Assembly: GCA_036898135.1 (NCBI GenBank)
Contig: CM072512.1
Coordinates: forward strand, 41,836,023-41,900,022
Length of the DNA stretch: 64,000 nucleotides
From: Oncomelania hupensis
Taxonomy: Eukaryota > Mollusca > Gastropoda > Littorinimorpha > Pomatiopsidae
Direction of reading: 5' to 3'
Shown here: positions 11,047 through 21,347 of the stretch, piece after piece
Layout: each line of letters opens with the position of its first letter
Numbering within the stretch: position 1 is the stretch's first letter
Notes under the pieces: model-generated
Databases searched by the model: none
Seen by the model: the letters and a program-made list of their open reading frames with translations, nothing else
Told to the model about the DNA's origin: nothing
Made by a program: the position numbers and the translations under genes

Positions 11047-12299
11047 TTTATGGTTACTGAGAAAGTACGCAGTTTCCTGAAAGGGCATGCACTGAGTAGG
11101 GGGTCAAGATCTCTTGGAACAGTAAATTTAGGGGTTGGGGGTTGGGGGGTTGGGGGGGGGGTAGTACTCAGACATCTGAGTCAAAAGAGGAAGGTATTTC
11201 CTTTTTCCACCTCAGGTTGGCATACAAGGAAGGAGTTATAAGGTTAGGTCACGGTTTGCGGATATGCGTTTTTGTTTTTGTTTGGGTGACCTTAATACGT
11301 CCAAAGGTCATATTGCAACAGTAAATTAATTTGTCTTCAGTCCTACCCACATTTGCAATAACTTGTTTTGTTTATTTATTATTTTCAAAATTAGTAATGT
11401 ATTTCATTCTTAGACGTTGGAAAAAAAAGGGAAGAGGATAATATTTTGAAATAATACATTCGCCTACTTTCACACTATAGTAGGCTAAACCAAGTAGCAT
11501 ACGCGTGTATATGGGACGCCCTCTCTCATCAGCCAATAATACGATTTGAAGTCCAAAACTGAAGTCCAAGTTCAACATTTCGAAATCCAAAGTCTAAGAT
11601 CAAATCCAGTCGAAATCCAACGCTACATTTTAGCATGGGGAGAGCAAAATTTGCTTAGTATTTTACCTTCAAGACTACAATGGAAAAATAACGTGTTCGA
11701 ATCTTTTTCTATCTTCAAAATTAAACAATTCGGTTACAATCTTAAATCCAACATCTAAGTTCAAAACTCCCAAATACACATAGATGTGTAGCTTGCAATA
11801 CCATCTCCATTTCTAAATACTACTATTCCGATCAAATCCATCTTCAAAATCCTTCAACTATCTCAAATCCAAACACACACTGCAAATCCATCTGTGGACT
11901 ATGACTATATCCAGCCAATCTGTGGCATCACCTGGATGTGTTTGACTAAGACATCAACTGACCGAACGTTAGAATGAACGACTTATCAGCCACTACTGTC
12001 TAAATTGACCCCCCTTTCCCCTCCCCCGCCCCCTGCCCTGTGATGCTTTCCAATCAAACTTGGCCTGGATAGAAAGAAAGAGGCTGACTCTAAAACTGTC
12101 GGCAGTTTCATATAAGTAGCCTCCCTCTATGGTTTGATTCCCATGGAAAGAAGATGAAGGAGAAAGATCCAACAATATTTGGTTGTCATTCTCTAGCGTT
12201 TTAAAAGAAATTTCTTTATAGCGTATACAGAGTTTTAAAATAATTTCAATCCATTGGCATACGTAAAAAAACAACAACAAAAAAAAAAAAACATAAACA
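11047..12299. other. Intergenic DNA, no gene recognised
   Basis: It contains a G-rich run near 11131-11162 and AT-rich stretches. The short frames show no motifs. Confidence 0.5.
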
Positions 12300-12480
12300 T
12301 CCTAATTTGGACGTGCGCATAACGTATTCATAGAGTACATCTAACTTATTAGAAACACATCACTAACGTATATAAAGTTTATGATAGCGTATCATAGCGT
12401 ATGACCAGCGTAAGTCTATCGACCTCGACTTACGCACAACGTATGAGTAACTTATGAGAAACCTGTGCGCAACGGGCTCG
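12300..12480. repeat. Array of ACGTAT/GCGTAT-type motifs, probable subterminal region of a dead transposon
   Basis: At least seven copies of a TAACGTAT/AGCGTAT-like hexamer core occur in both orientations within 180 bp. A similar array lies at 25430-25800, beyond the other end of the broken PIF/Harbinger transposase. Multiple short motifs near transposon ends are typical transposase-binding regions. I could not define exact terminal inverted repeats. Confidence 0.45.
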
Positions 12481-12561
12481 GCGTGTTTAGAACGACCACG
12501 TGATAATCACAATAAATATTGCGTCAGACAGTGCGTCATTCCACACTGTGCGAGCAACCAA

Positions 12562-12770
12562 CATGGGTCCGAAGAAGCAGACTGCTACCAAATGCGGCAG
12601 AGAAAGAGCCAAGAAGAAGCTATCATCTTCCTCATCTAAGTCAAAAGTCGCCGATTTCCTTGTTATGCCGCGCCATCCCGCTCCCCATCTCCTCGTTCCG
12701 GTGATGAAGGCGATGCATCATCTGCCCAAAGCATTTTCTACTACTCTCTGGGCCATGGAAAGCCTGTAGT
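12562..12770 (+). pseudogene. Fragment of a Lys/Ser-rich ORF, possibly the companion ORF of the PIF/Harbinger element
   Basis: From the ATG at 12562 the frame starts MGPKKQTATKCGRERAKKK and then has a Ser run, suggesting a basic nuclear-type N-terminus. A one-base shift near 12658 would keep a Ser/Pro/acidic-rich frame open. It lies within the dead Harbinger transposon, whose autonomous relatives carry a transposase and a second DNA-binding ORF. I recognise no Myb/SANT fold here, so the role is inferred from position only. Confidence 0.35.
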
Positions 12771-12840
12771 TAAAGTTCATCATTCGTCAGACCCCTCTGG
12801 CTGTACGGCTTCATCATGGTTGGTTGTAGGGTGAAGGAAC
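12715..12840 (-). pseudogene. PIF/Harbinger transposase relic, C-terminal piece
   Basis: The minus strand encodes CHFFIGDGSF then MMKPYSQRGLTNDE and, after a one-base frameshift, FNYRLSMAQRVVENALG. These are the classic C-terminal blocks of PIF/Harbinger (HARBI1-like) DDE transposases, including the Asp in the FIGD block. The N-terminal and central pieces lie on the same strand at 25115-24639 and 23057-22851. About 10 kb of nested insertions separate them. It is dead. Confidence 0.8.
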
Positions 12841-12841
12841 C

Positions 12842-13094
12842 GTCGCCGATGAAGAAGTGGCACATATTTCTTTCTTTCTTTTATTTATTTATTTAATTGT
12901 TCTTATATAGCGCTTTTCCAGCTCAAGGCGCTGGCCGATACAGGATCTAACTCAAGCCGCCCGAGACGCCCACCCGCAGCCTTTGGGCGCATGGTCTGAC
13001 GCCCGGACAACTGAGCACAATCCTGGGCAGCCAGGGATGGGGGAGAAGGACCTAGGTGTTTTCTTGTCACCGGCTGGGTGTTTTCTTGTCACCG
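12842..13094 (-). mobile_element. tRNA-derived SINE (family A), 3' half of a split copy
   Basis: On the minus strand this is the SINE body (GGGCGTCAGACCATGCGCCC, then the GCGCTATATAAGAACAATT end) with a (TAAA)n/(GAAA)n tail at about 12842-12895. Its tRNA head is at 22771-22544. The two halves are separated by an LTR insertion with a CACCG target duplication (13090-13094 and 22544-22548). The SINE itself sits in the transposase relic. Confidence 0.8.
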
Positions 13095-13425
13095 TGTCAC
13101 GTGGGGTTTATGGGCTCTGCACAATGGAATTATGGACCCTCACGTTTATTCGGTGGGAACTGCTAGTAAGTCACCCTATGAATTACTTTAATAAATTTAT
13201 TTGTTTAGCTCGTTCTGTGTTAAGGTTGGGGTACAGAAATAGATAGAAAAATGGTAAAAGAATACTGTCACACTAGCTTTCACACGGCTATGAATCATAT
13301 GTAGTCCAGCCACTTGATAACAGTTAAAATCACACATTTATTTCTTCTACTCTATACAAGATTCTCTAAGTACTAATCTAACTTAAAAAGTCTCTTTCAA
13401 TGCAAATAGTTCGATCGCTGATAGT
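13095..13425. mobile_element. Solo LTR, left portion (interrupted by the Gmr1-like element)
   Basis: It begins TGTCACGTGGGG at 13095, directly after the 5-bp duplication CACCG. Its right portion ends ...CATGACA at 22543, followed by CACCG again. Subtracting the inner element leaves about 1527 bp with TG...CA ends and no coding capacity, which fits a solo LTR. Its family and orientation are unknown. Confidence 0.75.
13421..13425. repeat. Target-site duplication ATAGT (left)
   Basis: Identical to 21343-21347, on the other side of the Gmr1-like element. Confidence 0.95.
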
Positions 13426-14571
13426 TGTTGCGTTTATTGTTTGATTTATTTTTGTTATAAGCAGAAAGTTTAAAGATGTTATGTTGCATGATGTTAATGC
13501 GTGTAGTGGCTCAATACATAAACTTCCGCTCGCTATCAAACTCTTCTTTTACATATAAAAAGAAGATAAAATACTGTCACAGAAAATGAACAATATTTAC
13601 TAGTCATAATAAAATCCCCTTCCTCGAAAGGTAGGCAATTTCAAGTTAAAAAATACATAACCCAGTTCGACGAGGGTAAGTCTGTGCACGCGATCGTATC
13701 ACACACAGGTTAGTCTCTGGTAGAGTTCCTCAACACTTGGAACGGATACAGTCGTGGTTCTTCATAGGTGACTTGACTGTAGCCCTTCCAAATAGATAGT
13801 AACATCACACCTGTGGAAATAAGGTGAAGTTCCAGGATAAAGGTGAGAAGAGAAAAGGTAAGAAGTCCCACCAGTTACAAGACCTCTTCAGTTCGTAGCA
13901 ATTCGACCCTCAGATCGTCAGTGGACAATGTGATCAGCGCTCTTCTCTCAAAGACGAGTTACAGGACATCGAAGTAGACAGTGGCTATGGCTGCAACAGG
14001 TCTACGTTCGACATCGTCTGCTCCCGGCTGTCTTCCATCTCTGGCATCAATCTTGTCAATATTCTTCCAGCAAAATGTGTCCAAACGGTTCTCTGTGATA
14101 TTATCCTCAACAACACGTCGCCGAAGGAAAAAAAGATGACGAAGCCTAGCTTGAACGTTCCGATTTCCCAATATTTGGATGACGGTTTTCGACCGTTAAA
14201 AAGCAGAGCTCGGAGGGTGTGGTCCTCTCGCTTTGAAGTCTGAGTCACAAGTGTTGGTAAACAAATATGCCTACGATGAAATACCTGTGTACTTCGTTGT
14301 CAATACCAACTTTACGTCTCACCAATATGAGAAGAGTACTACGTCAAAAGTCTTCACAACAAAAAATGGCTGCTCTAAGAATACGTCACTTTTATTGTGA
14401 GGTCATAGATTCTTGACTAGATGTCTTTTTACTATCATTCATATTTAATATACAGTAACTTCACATAATATAAACAACTACAATTATTCTTTACTTCTCA
14501 GTTTAGAAGAAAATAATAATTCTATATTATCTCGAGTGATATGTCCAAAAATGAAATAACTTTTCATTACA
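13426..14571 (-). repeat. 3' LTR of Gmr1-like element 1
   Basis: 1146 bp, TG...CA bounded (TGTTGCG...CATTACA on the plus strand). It differs from the other LTR (20196-21342) by what I count as two substitutions and two small indels, one of them in an A run near 14130. It is the 3' LTR because the element is read on the minus strand. Confidence 0.95.
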
Positions 14572-14585
14572 ATACCCCCCTTCTT
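14572..14585 (-). promoter_or_regulatory. Polypurine tract of element 1
   Basis: On the minus strand AAGAAGGGGGGTAT directly precedes the 3' LTR. This is the expected place and composition for the primer of plus-strand DNA synthesis. Confidence 0.85.
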
Positions 14586-14614
14586 AGATAAAAATTGGTC
14601 TAGCCAATTTCACA

Positions 14615-17600
14615 TTACATAGAACGACTGAGATAATCCGCTCCAACGTTGTCTTTCCCTGGAATAACCTTGACGACGAAGTCGTACTGTTGCAGTTGAA
14701 TGGCCCATCTCATGAGACGACCATTTTCAGTTTTGGATTTCTTCAAATACTGCAGAGGTTGATGATCAGTTTCAATAGTGAAGGTAGTCCCGTATAGATA
14801 CGGTTCAAACTTCTTCACTCCCCAGACAATGCCCATGCATTCTTTCTCAATGGTAGCATACTTGGTTTCAGCGCTGTTTAGTTTCTTACTTGCGTAAGCT
14901 ATCGGCTGAAGACCGTTACCATGATCTTGCAGTAGAACTGCACCCAGACCTCGATCTGAAGCATCGGTTCGAAGTACATAAGGTTTCTGCGTGTCTGCCA
15001 TGATGATAATGGGTTTCTCGCACAATTTTGCTTTCAGAGTATCGAAAGCTTGCTGACACGTGTCATCCCACTGTACTACATCTGGCTGTCCTTTCTTCGT
15101 CTTATCAGTAAGAGGAAGAGCAAGAGTAGCGAATTGAGCAATGAATTTTCTGTAATAATTCGCTAAACCTAAGAATGAGCGAAGATCTTTCTTTGTTCTG
15201 GGTTGTTGAGCGTTTCTGATCTTCTGCAGCTTATCAGTCTCTGGTTGAATAATGCCTGAACTGATTTCGTGACCCAAAAATGAAAGACTCTTGTATCCAA
15301 GGTAGCATTTCGACGGTTTGGCAGTTAGATTGTTCTCCTTCAACCTGTCCAGCACCTGTTGAAGTATGCAGATATGTTCTTTCCACGTTTCCGTTGAAAT
15401 GAGTATATCATCCATGAAATTACTCACTGACTCCTGGTCAATTGGTCTCAGAAGTTTTCGCATCATACGTGAAAAAATCGCTCCGGCGTTCTTCAGTCCA
15501 AAAGGCATGACCTTCCACTGGAACTGACCTTGCGGAGTGGTGAATGCAGTTTTTTCCTTATCTCCTTCGACCATCTTGAGCTGCCAGTACCCCTTGGTTA
15601 AATCTAATTTACTGAAAAACTTCTTGTTACTCAGTTTGGTGAACAGCTGATTCACATCGGGCATAGGCTCAGCGTCAAATTTGGTCACCTGATTCAGTTT
15701 ACGGTAGTCTATGCAAAACCTATTACTACCATCTTTCTTCTGAATCAGCACCACCGGTGCATTATACGGTGATGCAGCTGGTTCAATCACTCCCATCTTA
15801 AGCATTGCATCGACTTCTTGTCCGATGACTTGAATTTTGGCGTACGGTAACGGATATTGCCGTACGAAAACGTACTCTTTCTTCTCCTGCGGTATCTCGC
15901 AAGATTGTAAAGGAGTACATCCAGGTAAATCTGAAAGTACTGACTCTCTTGCCTGTATGCATTGTTGAAGCTCTGCTTTCTGCTCTTTGCTAAGAGTTTC
16001 AGCAATGTTCACCTTCTCAGGTCCCTCTAACCTATTTAATTGAATCAGCGGAATCTCTGAAGTCCGCGATGTTGGCACATCATGTTCGCTAGCGTCTTCC
16101 ATCATCACTACTGCTACAATATGTGTCTCAGTACTTGGCGCTCTGTCAACATACTTTTTCAATATATTGGCATGGTACAACCGTTCACTGTCACCAATGG
16201 CAACACGGTAATCATAGTCGTTGACTTTGTCAGTGACTATGTATGGTCCACGCCAAGTCATTTGGAGTTTATTAGCTTTGTTTGGGAGAAGGAGCAGCAC
16301 CTTTTCTCCTACGCTGAAAGAACGAGCTTTTGTCTTCTTGTTAAAGAATTTCGCTTGTTTAGCAGCGGCTTTCCTCAGATTTTCTCTGGCAATCGCGCAT
16401 GTCTCCTCAATTCTGTTGCGCAGATCAACTACATATTGAAATGTAGTGCGAACCTCTTCGTTCTGGTCATCTTTAGTCCAGAGTTCTTTCAGTATCTGCA
16501 TCGGACCGCGTACAGTTCTTCCATACAGAAGTTCGAAGGGAGAGAACTGTAGCGATTCCTGCGGTACTTCCCGTATTGCGAAAAGCAAAGCCGGAATGAA
16601 ACGATCCCATTCCCGCGTTTGTTCTTGGCATAGATGTTTTAGCATATTCTTGATCGTACCGTTGAATCGTTCGACCAAGCCATTACCCTGCGCGTGATAT
16701 GGTGTCGTGCGCAATCCTTTAATACTGAGCAGACGGTTGACCTCATCAGCTAAGTTTCCAACAAATTGAGAACCGCGATCTGTAAGGATCTCCTTTGGTA
16801 TTCCGAGGCGGGTCCACATCTCCCACAACGCTTCCGAAACTTCCTCGGCCTTGATCGATTTAAGAGGTTTAGCTTCAGCATACCGAGTGGCATAGTCAAT
16901 CATCGTTACAATGTAACGATGTCCGCGATCCGACATTGGGATAATCGGCCCAATTAGATCCACGGCAACTCTCTCGAATGGTGTGTTTATCACTGGCATT
17001 CGACCGATGGGGATTTTTCGTGTATTACCTCTGGGCGTGGTCCTTTGACATACGTCACATGACGCACAGTATCGCCGTATGTCACCACAAATCCCAGGCC
17101 ATGTAAAATCATCCCAGATCCGACCCCTGGTTTTTCTGATACCCAAATGTCCGGCCATTGGTGTATCATGCGCTAGTCGCAAGACTTCAGCGCGATATTT
17201 AGACGGAACAACAACTTGGCGAGTCAGCTTTCCGTTCACATCGAAAAATCTGTATAAAATATTCTTGGACCATCGATAGTCCGACAGAATTTTCTTTCCT
17301 TTCTTTCCTCGGTCAGCTTCGGTTGTTCCCGTCTCTGCTAACTTCCTGATTTTCTCTAGAGTGGGATCTTTCTTCTGTTCCTGACTCAAATCCTCTGGAG
17401 TCACATCGCCCAATAACGACCCGGAGATCTTGAGAACTCGGTCCGACTTTTTCTCATCTCCTCTTGTCTGCACTGCAGAACACCTTGACCGTACGGCATA
17501 AACAGAGATAGGTACGATCTCACCTAGTTCTGTGGTACGATAATTCCCGATTAAAACCGGACAAACAGGATTATCCATCATAGCAACTTCCGTCTTTCCG

Positions 17601-19096
17601 CTGAAAAACGGAGTCTCTAACTGAACCAAAGCGATGGGCAAACTCATCCGTTCAGTACTGGACGCAAGCATAACATCAAGAGTCTTTCCAGTCTTATATT
17701 TGTCGGGTATAAGACTCGACTGTACGATTGTTACAGATGCTCCCGTGTCGCGTATTGCTAACGCGACTTTGCCTTCCACCTTCACTTCACACTCAGGTGA
17801 AAATGGAATCTTTGTGCACGATTCACACAATTCACTACTCGCAGCCTTACTAGACTCGACCATATTTGGTACAAATACGGCTGCTGATTGTTTGGTCGAC
17901 CTTTTTGGACAGTATTTCGATACATGTCCTTGTTCGTTACAACTATAACAAGTTCTGTCAGTAAACCTATTCCTGTGACCTTGACCTTGCGCGAACCGGT
18001 TCGAATCCATTCTATTCGGTTGCGGTTCGACATTGTCATTTTTAGGTTTCAGATCTCTAAGCTTGTTTCTCGCATCAAAAGAATTCTTTGGACGTTCATG
18101 GCTTGAACCTGCAGTTATTTTTGCTGACTCAAAAATCAGAGCTTGTTCAACAGCTTCTTCTATGTCACTAGGTGACTTCTCAAGAATGAACCTTGCTTGG
18201 TCATAAGGAATCCCTTCAATGAATTTCTCCACCATGAAGAGATCTCTTAATTCCTTATATGTGTCACCCTTATTAGCTAGTTGCTGCCAACGCGTCAACC
18301 AAAGGTCAAGCTTGGTCGCAAATTCTTGAGTAGTTTCACTGCTTTGACGCTTGGCCGATCGAAATTTCTTTCTATACTCCTCTGCGGTCAAGCGAAATCT
18401 AAGCAGTAGAGCTTTCTTGAGTTCGTCATAATCTGCGGCTTTCTCATCTGACATTAGCGAGTAAACCTCCCGCGCTTTACCTTTCAATAAAGTACTGAGT
18501 TTCAAAGCCCAAATATCTTCCTCCCACTTCAGCTGTTTGGCTGTTCTCTCGAACGTACGGAGATATGTTTCACGGTCGTCTTTATCTTCTAAAAATGGTA
18601 ATTTAACCTTGAGGAAATCTTGTTGTAGGTGATTGGAATGACTAACTCTGACTCCATTATCAGCTGTTCTTTCAGAATGATCAGTTTGGATTTTCAATCG
18701 TTCTATCTCGTATTCCTGATCGTCTCGGCGCTTCCTTTCTTCGACTTCTGCTTGAAACTGCAATTTCTTTTGCTCAACTTCTGCTTGAAGTTGTAGCGTC
18801 TTTTGCTCAGCCTCAAGTTGTAACTTCTTTTGCTCAGCCTCAAGTTGTAACTTCTTTTGCTCAGCCTCAAGTTGTAACTTCTTTTCTTCTAATTCAAAAT
18901 TCCTTTTCTTTTCTTCTTTCTTTTCTTCAACTTCAGCCAAACGGTCTTTCTCGTCCCTGATATATTGGAGTAAATCCGCTCCAGATAAACCCAAACTCTC
19001 ACCTTCAGCTTTAAACCTAGCTGTTGGGTTATCTCCCTCTATCAGACGAGACTGTGATCGAGTTGTCATACTCATAGATGTAGACGGGTCAGCCAT
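14615..19096 (-). CDS. gag-pol: Gag-Pol polyprotein of Gmr1-like element 1 (Gag-PR-IN-RT-RH)
   Basis: A single frame runs from 19147 to 14615 (1510 codons). I prefer the Met at 19096 (MADPSTSMSM), because the 17 upstream residues are hydrophobic and element 2 also starts MAD. Numbering is from 19147. A charged coiled coil with KKLQLEAEQ repeats spans about 65-160 and the capsid-like Gag 185-345. The CCHC knuckle is C400, C403, H408, C413. The protease has DTGA at 467. The integrase zinc site is H660, H667, C697, C700, its DDE triad D730, D790, E826, and its GPY motif lies at 967. RT has D1182 and FMDD at 1244. RNase H has D1395, E1434/E1436 and D1461. Integrase before RT is the Gmr1-group arrangement. 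No stop or frameshift separates gag from pol, so processing would rely on the protease. Confidence 0.93.
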   Translation of the reverse strand: MADPSTSMSMTTRSQSRLIEGDNPTARFKAEGESLGLSGADLLQYIRDEKDRLAEVEEKKEEKKRNFELEEKKLQLEAEQKKLQLEAEQKKLQLEAEQKTLQLQAEVEQKKLQFQAEVEERKRRDDQEYEIERLKIQTDHSERTADNGVRVSHSNHLQQDFLKVKLPFLEDKDDRETYLRTFERTAKQLKWEEDIWALKLSTLLKGKAREVYSLMSDEKAADYDELKKALLLRFRLTAEEYRKKFRSAKRQSSETTQEFATKLDLWLTRWQQLANKGDTYKELRDLFMVEKFIEGIPYDQARFILEKSPSDIEEAVEQALIFESAKITAGSSHERPKNSFDARNKLRDLKPKNDNVEPQPNRMDSNRFAQGQGHRNRFTDRTCYSCNEQGHVSKYCPKRSTKQSAAVFVPNMVESSKAASSELCESCTKIPFSPECEVKVEGKVALAIRDTGASVTIVQSSLIPDKYKTGKTLDVMLASSTERMSLPIALVQLETPFFSGKTEVAMMDNPVCPVLIGNYRTTELGEIVPISVYAVRSRCSAVQTRGDEKKSDRVLKISGSLLGDVTPEDLSQEQKKDPTLEKIRKLAETGTTEADRGKKGKKILSDYRWSKNILYRFFDVNGKLTRQVVVPSKYRAEVLRLAHDTPMAGHLGIRKTRGRIWDDFTWPGICGDIRRYCASCDVCQRTTPRGNTRKIPIGRMPVINTPFERVAVDLIGPIIPMSDRGHRYIVTMIDYATRYAEAKPLKSIKAEEVSEALWEMWTRLGIPKEILTDRGSQFVGNLADEVNRLLSIKGLRTTPYHAQGNGLVERFNGTIKNMLKHLCQEQTREWDRFIPALLFAIREVPQESLQFSPFELLYGRTVRGPMQILKELWTKDDQNEEVRTTFQYVVDLRNRIEETCAIARENLRKAAAKQAKFFNKKTKARSFSVGEKVLLLLPNKANKLQMTWRGPYIVTDKVNDYDYRVAIGDSERLYHANILKKYVDRAPSTETHIVAVVMMEDASEHDVPTSRTSEIPLIQLNRLEGPEKVNIAETLSKEQKAELQQCIQARESVLSDLPGCTPLQSCEIPQEKKEYVFVRQYPLPYAKIQVIGQEVDAMLKMGVIEPAASPYNAPVVLIQKKDGSNRFCIDYRKLNQVTKFDAEPMPDVNQLFTKLSNKKFFSKLDLTKGYWQLKMVEGDKEKTAFTTPQGQFQWKVMPFGLKNAGAIFSRMMRKLLRPIDQESVSNFMDDILISTETWKEHICILQQVLDRLKENNLTAKPSKCYLGYKSLSFLGHEISSGIIQPETDKLQKIRNAQQPRTKKDLRSFLGLANYYRKFIAQFATLALPLTDKTKKGQPDVVQWDDTCQQAFDTLKAKLCEKPIIIMADTQKPYVLRTDASDRGLGAVLLQDHGNGLQPIAYASKKLNSAETKYATIEKECMGIVWGVKKFEPYLYGTTFTIETDHQPLQYLKKSKTENGRLMRWAIQLQQYDFVVKVIPGKDNVGADYLSRSM

Positions 19097-19147
19097 AATC
19101 CAGAAAAAATATTCTAAGTTGAAATAAAATAAGTAGATTGCCAACAC

Positions 19148-20174
19148 TACTCAAGGAACCTAATCACATGAATTAGAAAAACGAACATAATTATGTATTT
19201 CCACTTCACTACGTCTTATATTAAATTTAATAATGCACCCTCAGCAATTATTAAAAACACTTCGCAGTTACTGGTACTAGATTCTGCAACTGTCTATACT
19301 ATCCAACAACAATTGCTCTATCTGTACCCTCCAGTTCTATAGACTAACTGAACAATGGACTTACTCTCCTGCCATTGCAGATACGGCCTGCTTCGAATAA
19401 ATACATAAAACTTCCGAAGACTTTATTCGTACATAATCATACCCACGTGATTATATACCTAACATAATTCAGCCGGTCATTCCTTTATGGTGACCCGAAT
19501 TTGCTAGCCCTTGCGAACGCAATCCAACGTTCCCTGATAACTAATCCTATAGCCTCTACTTCTTATGAGACAAAGATTGTTATAATAATTTCAAACTTTA
19601 ATGGCCCTTATTGTAGAACTCCCTGCTACAATCTATCCAACCTATTAAAGTACACGCCTTTAACAAATTGTCTAAATGACTGTTTCACAAATAAACAATG
19701 TTCACTAGATCTCCATCTAGCTGTCAAAAACGACTAGGTAACTTAGTTTTACATAACTAATTTCTACCTATACAACACTCTAGATTAACACAGGTCCTCG
19801 TGTTTCCGAATTCATCTTTTACCAATGACCGATACTTGATAAATAAATTCAATCTAGCACACGACTAATCAACTGTATGACTAATCAGAAGAACAAATCT
19901 ATCCGTCGATTTTTCCCCTTCAATAGAATATTTCCCCGACAGAATTCTATCGCAAAATATAAACTGGTTAAATTGCTAGAACTATCCTTCTAGATGGTTA
20001 ACTTACATGTTGTTAACGATGGCAAGGTTATTACAACATGTACAAAATATGCATAAACATGATGATAACAAGATTATTAAAACCAGTAAAAAGTTCAAAA
20101 TCGTGACAGAATTTCCGCAACTTAGAAAATAGAGTTACACTCGTTAAAATTTCGTTATAGTTACGTTATAAACT
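19148..20174 (-). other. 5' untranslated leader of element 1
   Basis: About 1 kb between the primer-binding site and the gag-pol ORF. It is AT-rich with no long frame. It would hold the packaging signal, but I see no specific motif. Confidence 0.7.
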
Positions 20175-20193
20175 ATCCCGGACGACGCCCCCA
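20175..20193 (-). promoter_or_regulatory. Primer-binding site of element 1, tRNA-Pro-like
   Basis: The plus strand reads ATCCCGGACGACGCCCCCA two bases inside the 5' LTR. From memory, animal tRNA-Pro ends ATCCCGGACGAGCCCCCA, so the site matches with one inserted base. It ends in CCA next to the LTR, as a tRNA 3' end should. Confidence 0.7.
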
Positions 20194-20195
20194 CT

Positions 20196-21342
20196 TGTTG
20201 CGTTTATTGTTTGATTTATTTTTGTTATAAGCAGAAAGTTTAAAGATGTTATGTTGCAAGATGTTAATGCGTGTAGTGGCTCAATACATAAACTTCCGCT
20301 CGCTATCAAACTCTTCTTTTACATATAAAAAGAAGATAAAATACTGTCACAGAAAATGAACAATATTTACTAGTCATAATAAAATCCCCTTCCTCGAAAG
20401 GTAGGCAATTTCAAGTTAAAAAATACATAACCCAGTTCGACGAGGGTAAGTCTGTGCACGCGATCGTATCACACACAGGTTAGTCTCTGGTAGAGTTCCT
20501 CAACACTTGGAACGGATACAGTCGTGGTTCTTCATAGGTGACTTGACTGTAGCCCTTCCAAATAGATAGTAACATCACACCCGTGGAAATAAGGTGAAGT
20601 TCCAGGATAAAGGTGAGAAGAGAAAAGGTAAGAAGTCCCACCAGTTACAAGACCTCTTCAGTTCGTAGCAATTCGACCCTCAGATCGTCAGTGGACAATG
20701 TGATCAGCGCTCTTCTCTCAAAGACGAGTTACAGGACATCGAAGTAGACAGTGGCTATGGCTGCAACAGGTCTACGTTCGACATCGTCTGCTCCCGGCTG
20801 TCTTCCATCTCTGGCATCAATCTTGTCAATATTCTTCCAGCAAAATGTGTCCAAACGGTTCTCTGTGATATTATCCTCACAACACGTCGCCGAAGGAAAA
20901 AAAAAGATGACGAAGCCTAGCTTGAACGTTCCGATTTCCCAATATTTGGATGACGGTTTTCGACCGTTAAAAAGCAGAGCTCGGAGGGTGTGGTCCTCTC
21001 GCTTTGAAGTCTGAGTCACAAGTGTTGGTAAACAAATATGCCTACGATGAAATACCTGTGTACTTCGTTGTCAATACCAACTTTACGTCTCACCAATATG
21101 AGAAGAGTACTACGTCAAAAGTCTTCACAACAAAAAATGGCTGCTCTAAGAATACGTCACTTTTATTGTGAGGTCATAGATTCTTGACTAGATGTCTTTT
21201 TACTATCATTCATATTTAATATACAGTAACTTCACATAATATAAACAACTACAATTATTCTTTACTTCTCAGTTTAGAAGAAAATAATAATTCTATATTA
21301 TCTCGAGTGATATGTCCAAAAATGAAATAACTTTTCATTACA
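20196..21342 (-). repeat. 5' LTR of Gmr1-like element 1
   Basis: 1147 bp with TG...CA ends and the same content as 13426-14571. It should carry the promoter. I did not identify a specific TATA element with confidence. Confidence 0.95.
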
Positions 21343-21347
21343 ATAGT
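21343..21347. repeat. Target-site duplication ATAGT (right)
   Basis: Matches 13421-13425. Confidence 0.95.

Larger units (their letters stand above)
13426..21342 (-). mobile_element. Full-length Gmr1-like Ty3/gypsy LTR retrotransposon (element 1)
   Basis: 7917 bp flanked by the perfect 5-bp duplication ATAGT. The order on the minus strand is LTR (20196-21342), primer-binding site, ~1-kb leader, one gag-pol ORF (19096-14615), polypurine tract, LTR (13426-14571). The ORF is uninterrupted and the LTRs nearly identical, so the copy is young and possibly competent. It is inserted in an older solo LTR. Gmr1-like elements are Ty3/gypsy by sequence but have integrase upstream of RT. Confidence 0.95.

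Noticed and set aside
13421..13430. Extending the element 1 LTR by one base to TTGTTGCG, or to ...ACAATA at the other end
   Set aside because: Those bases belong to the ATAGT target duplication; the TG...CA definition gives a perfect 5-bp duplication.
16082..16552. 156-codon plus-strand frame within element 1
   Set aside because: It is antisense to the integrase region of the gag-pol ORF, which shows clear motifs.
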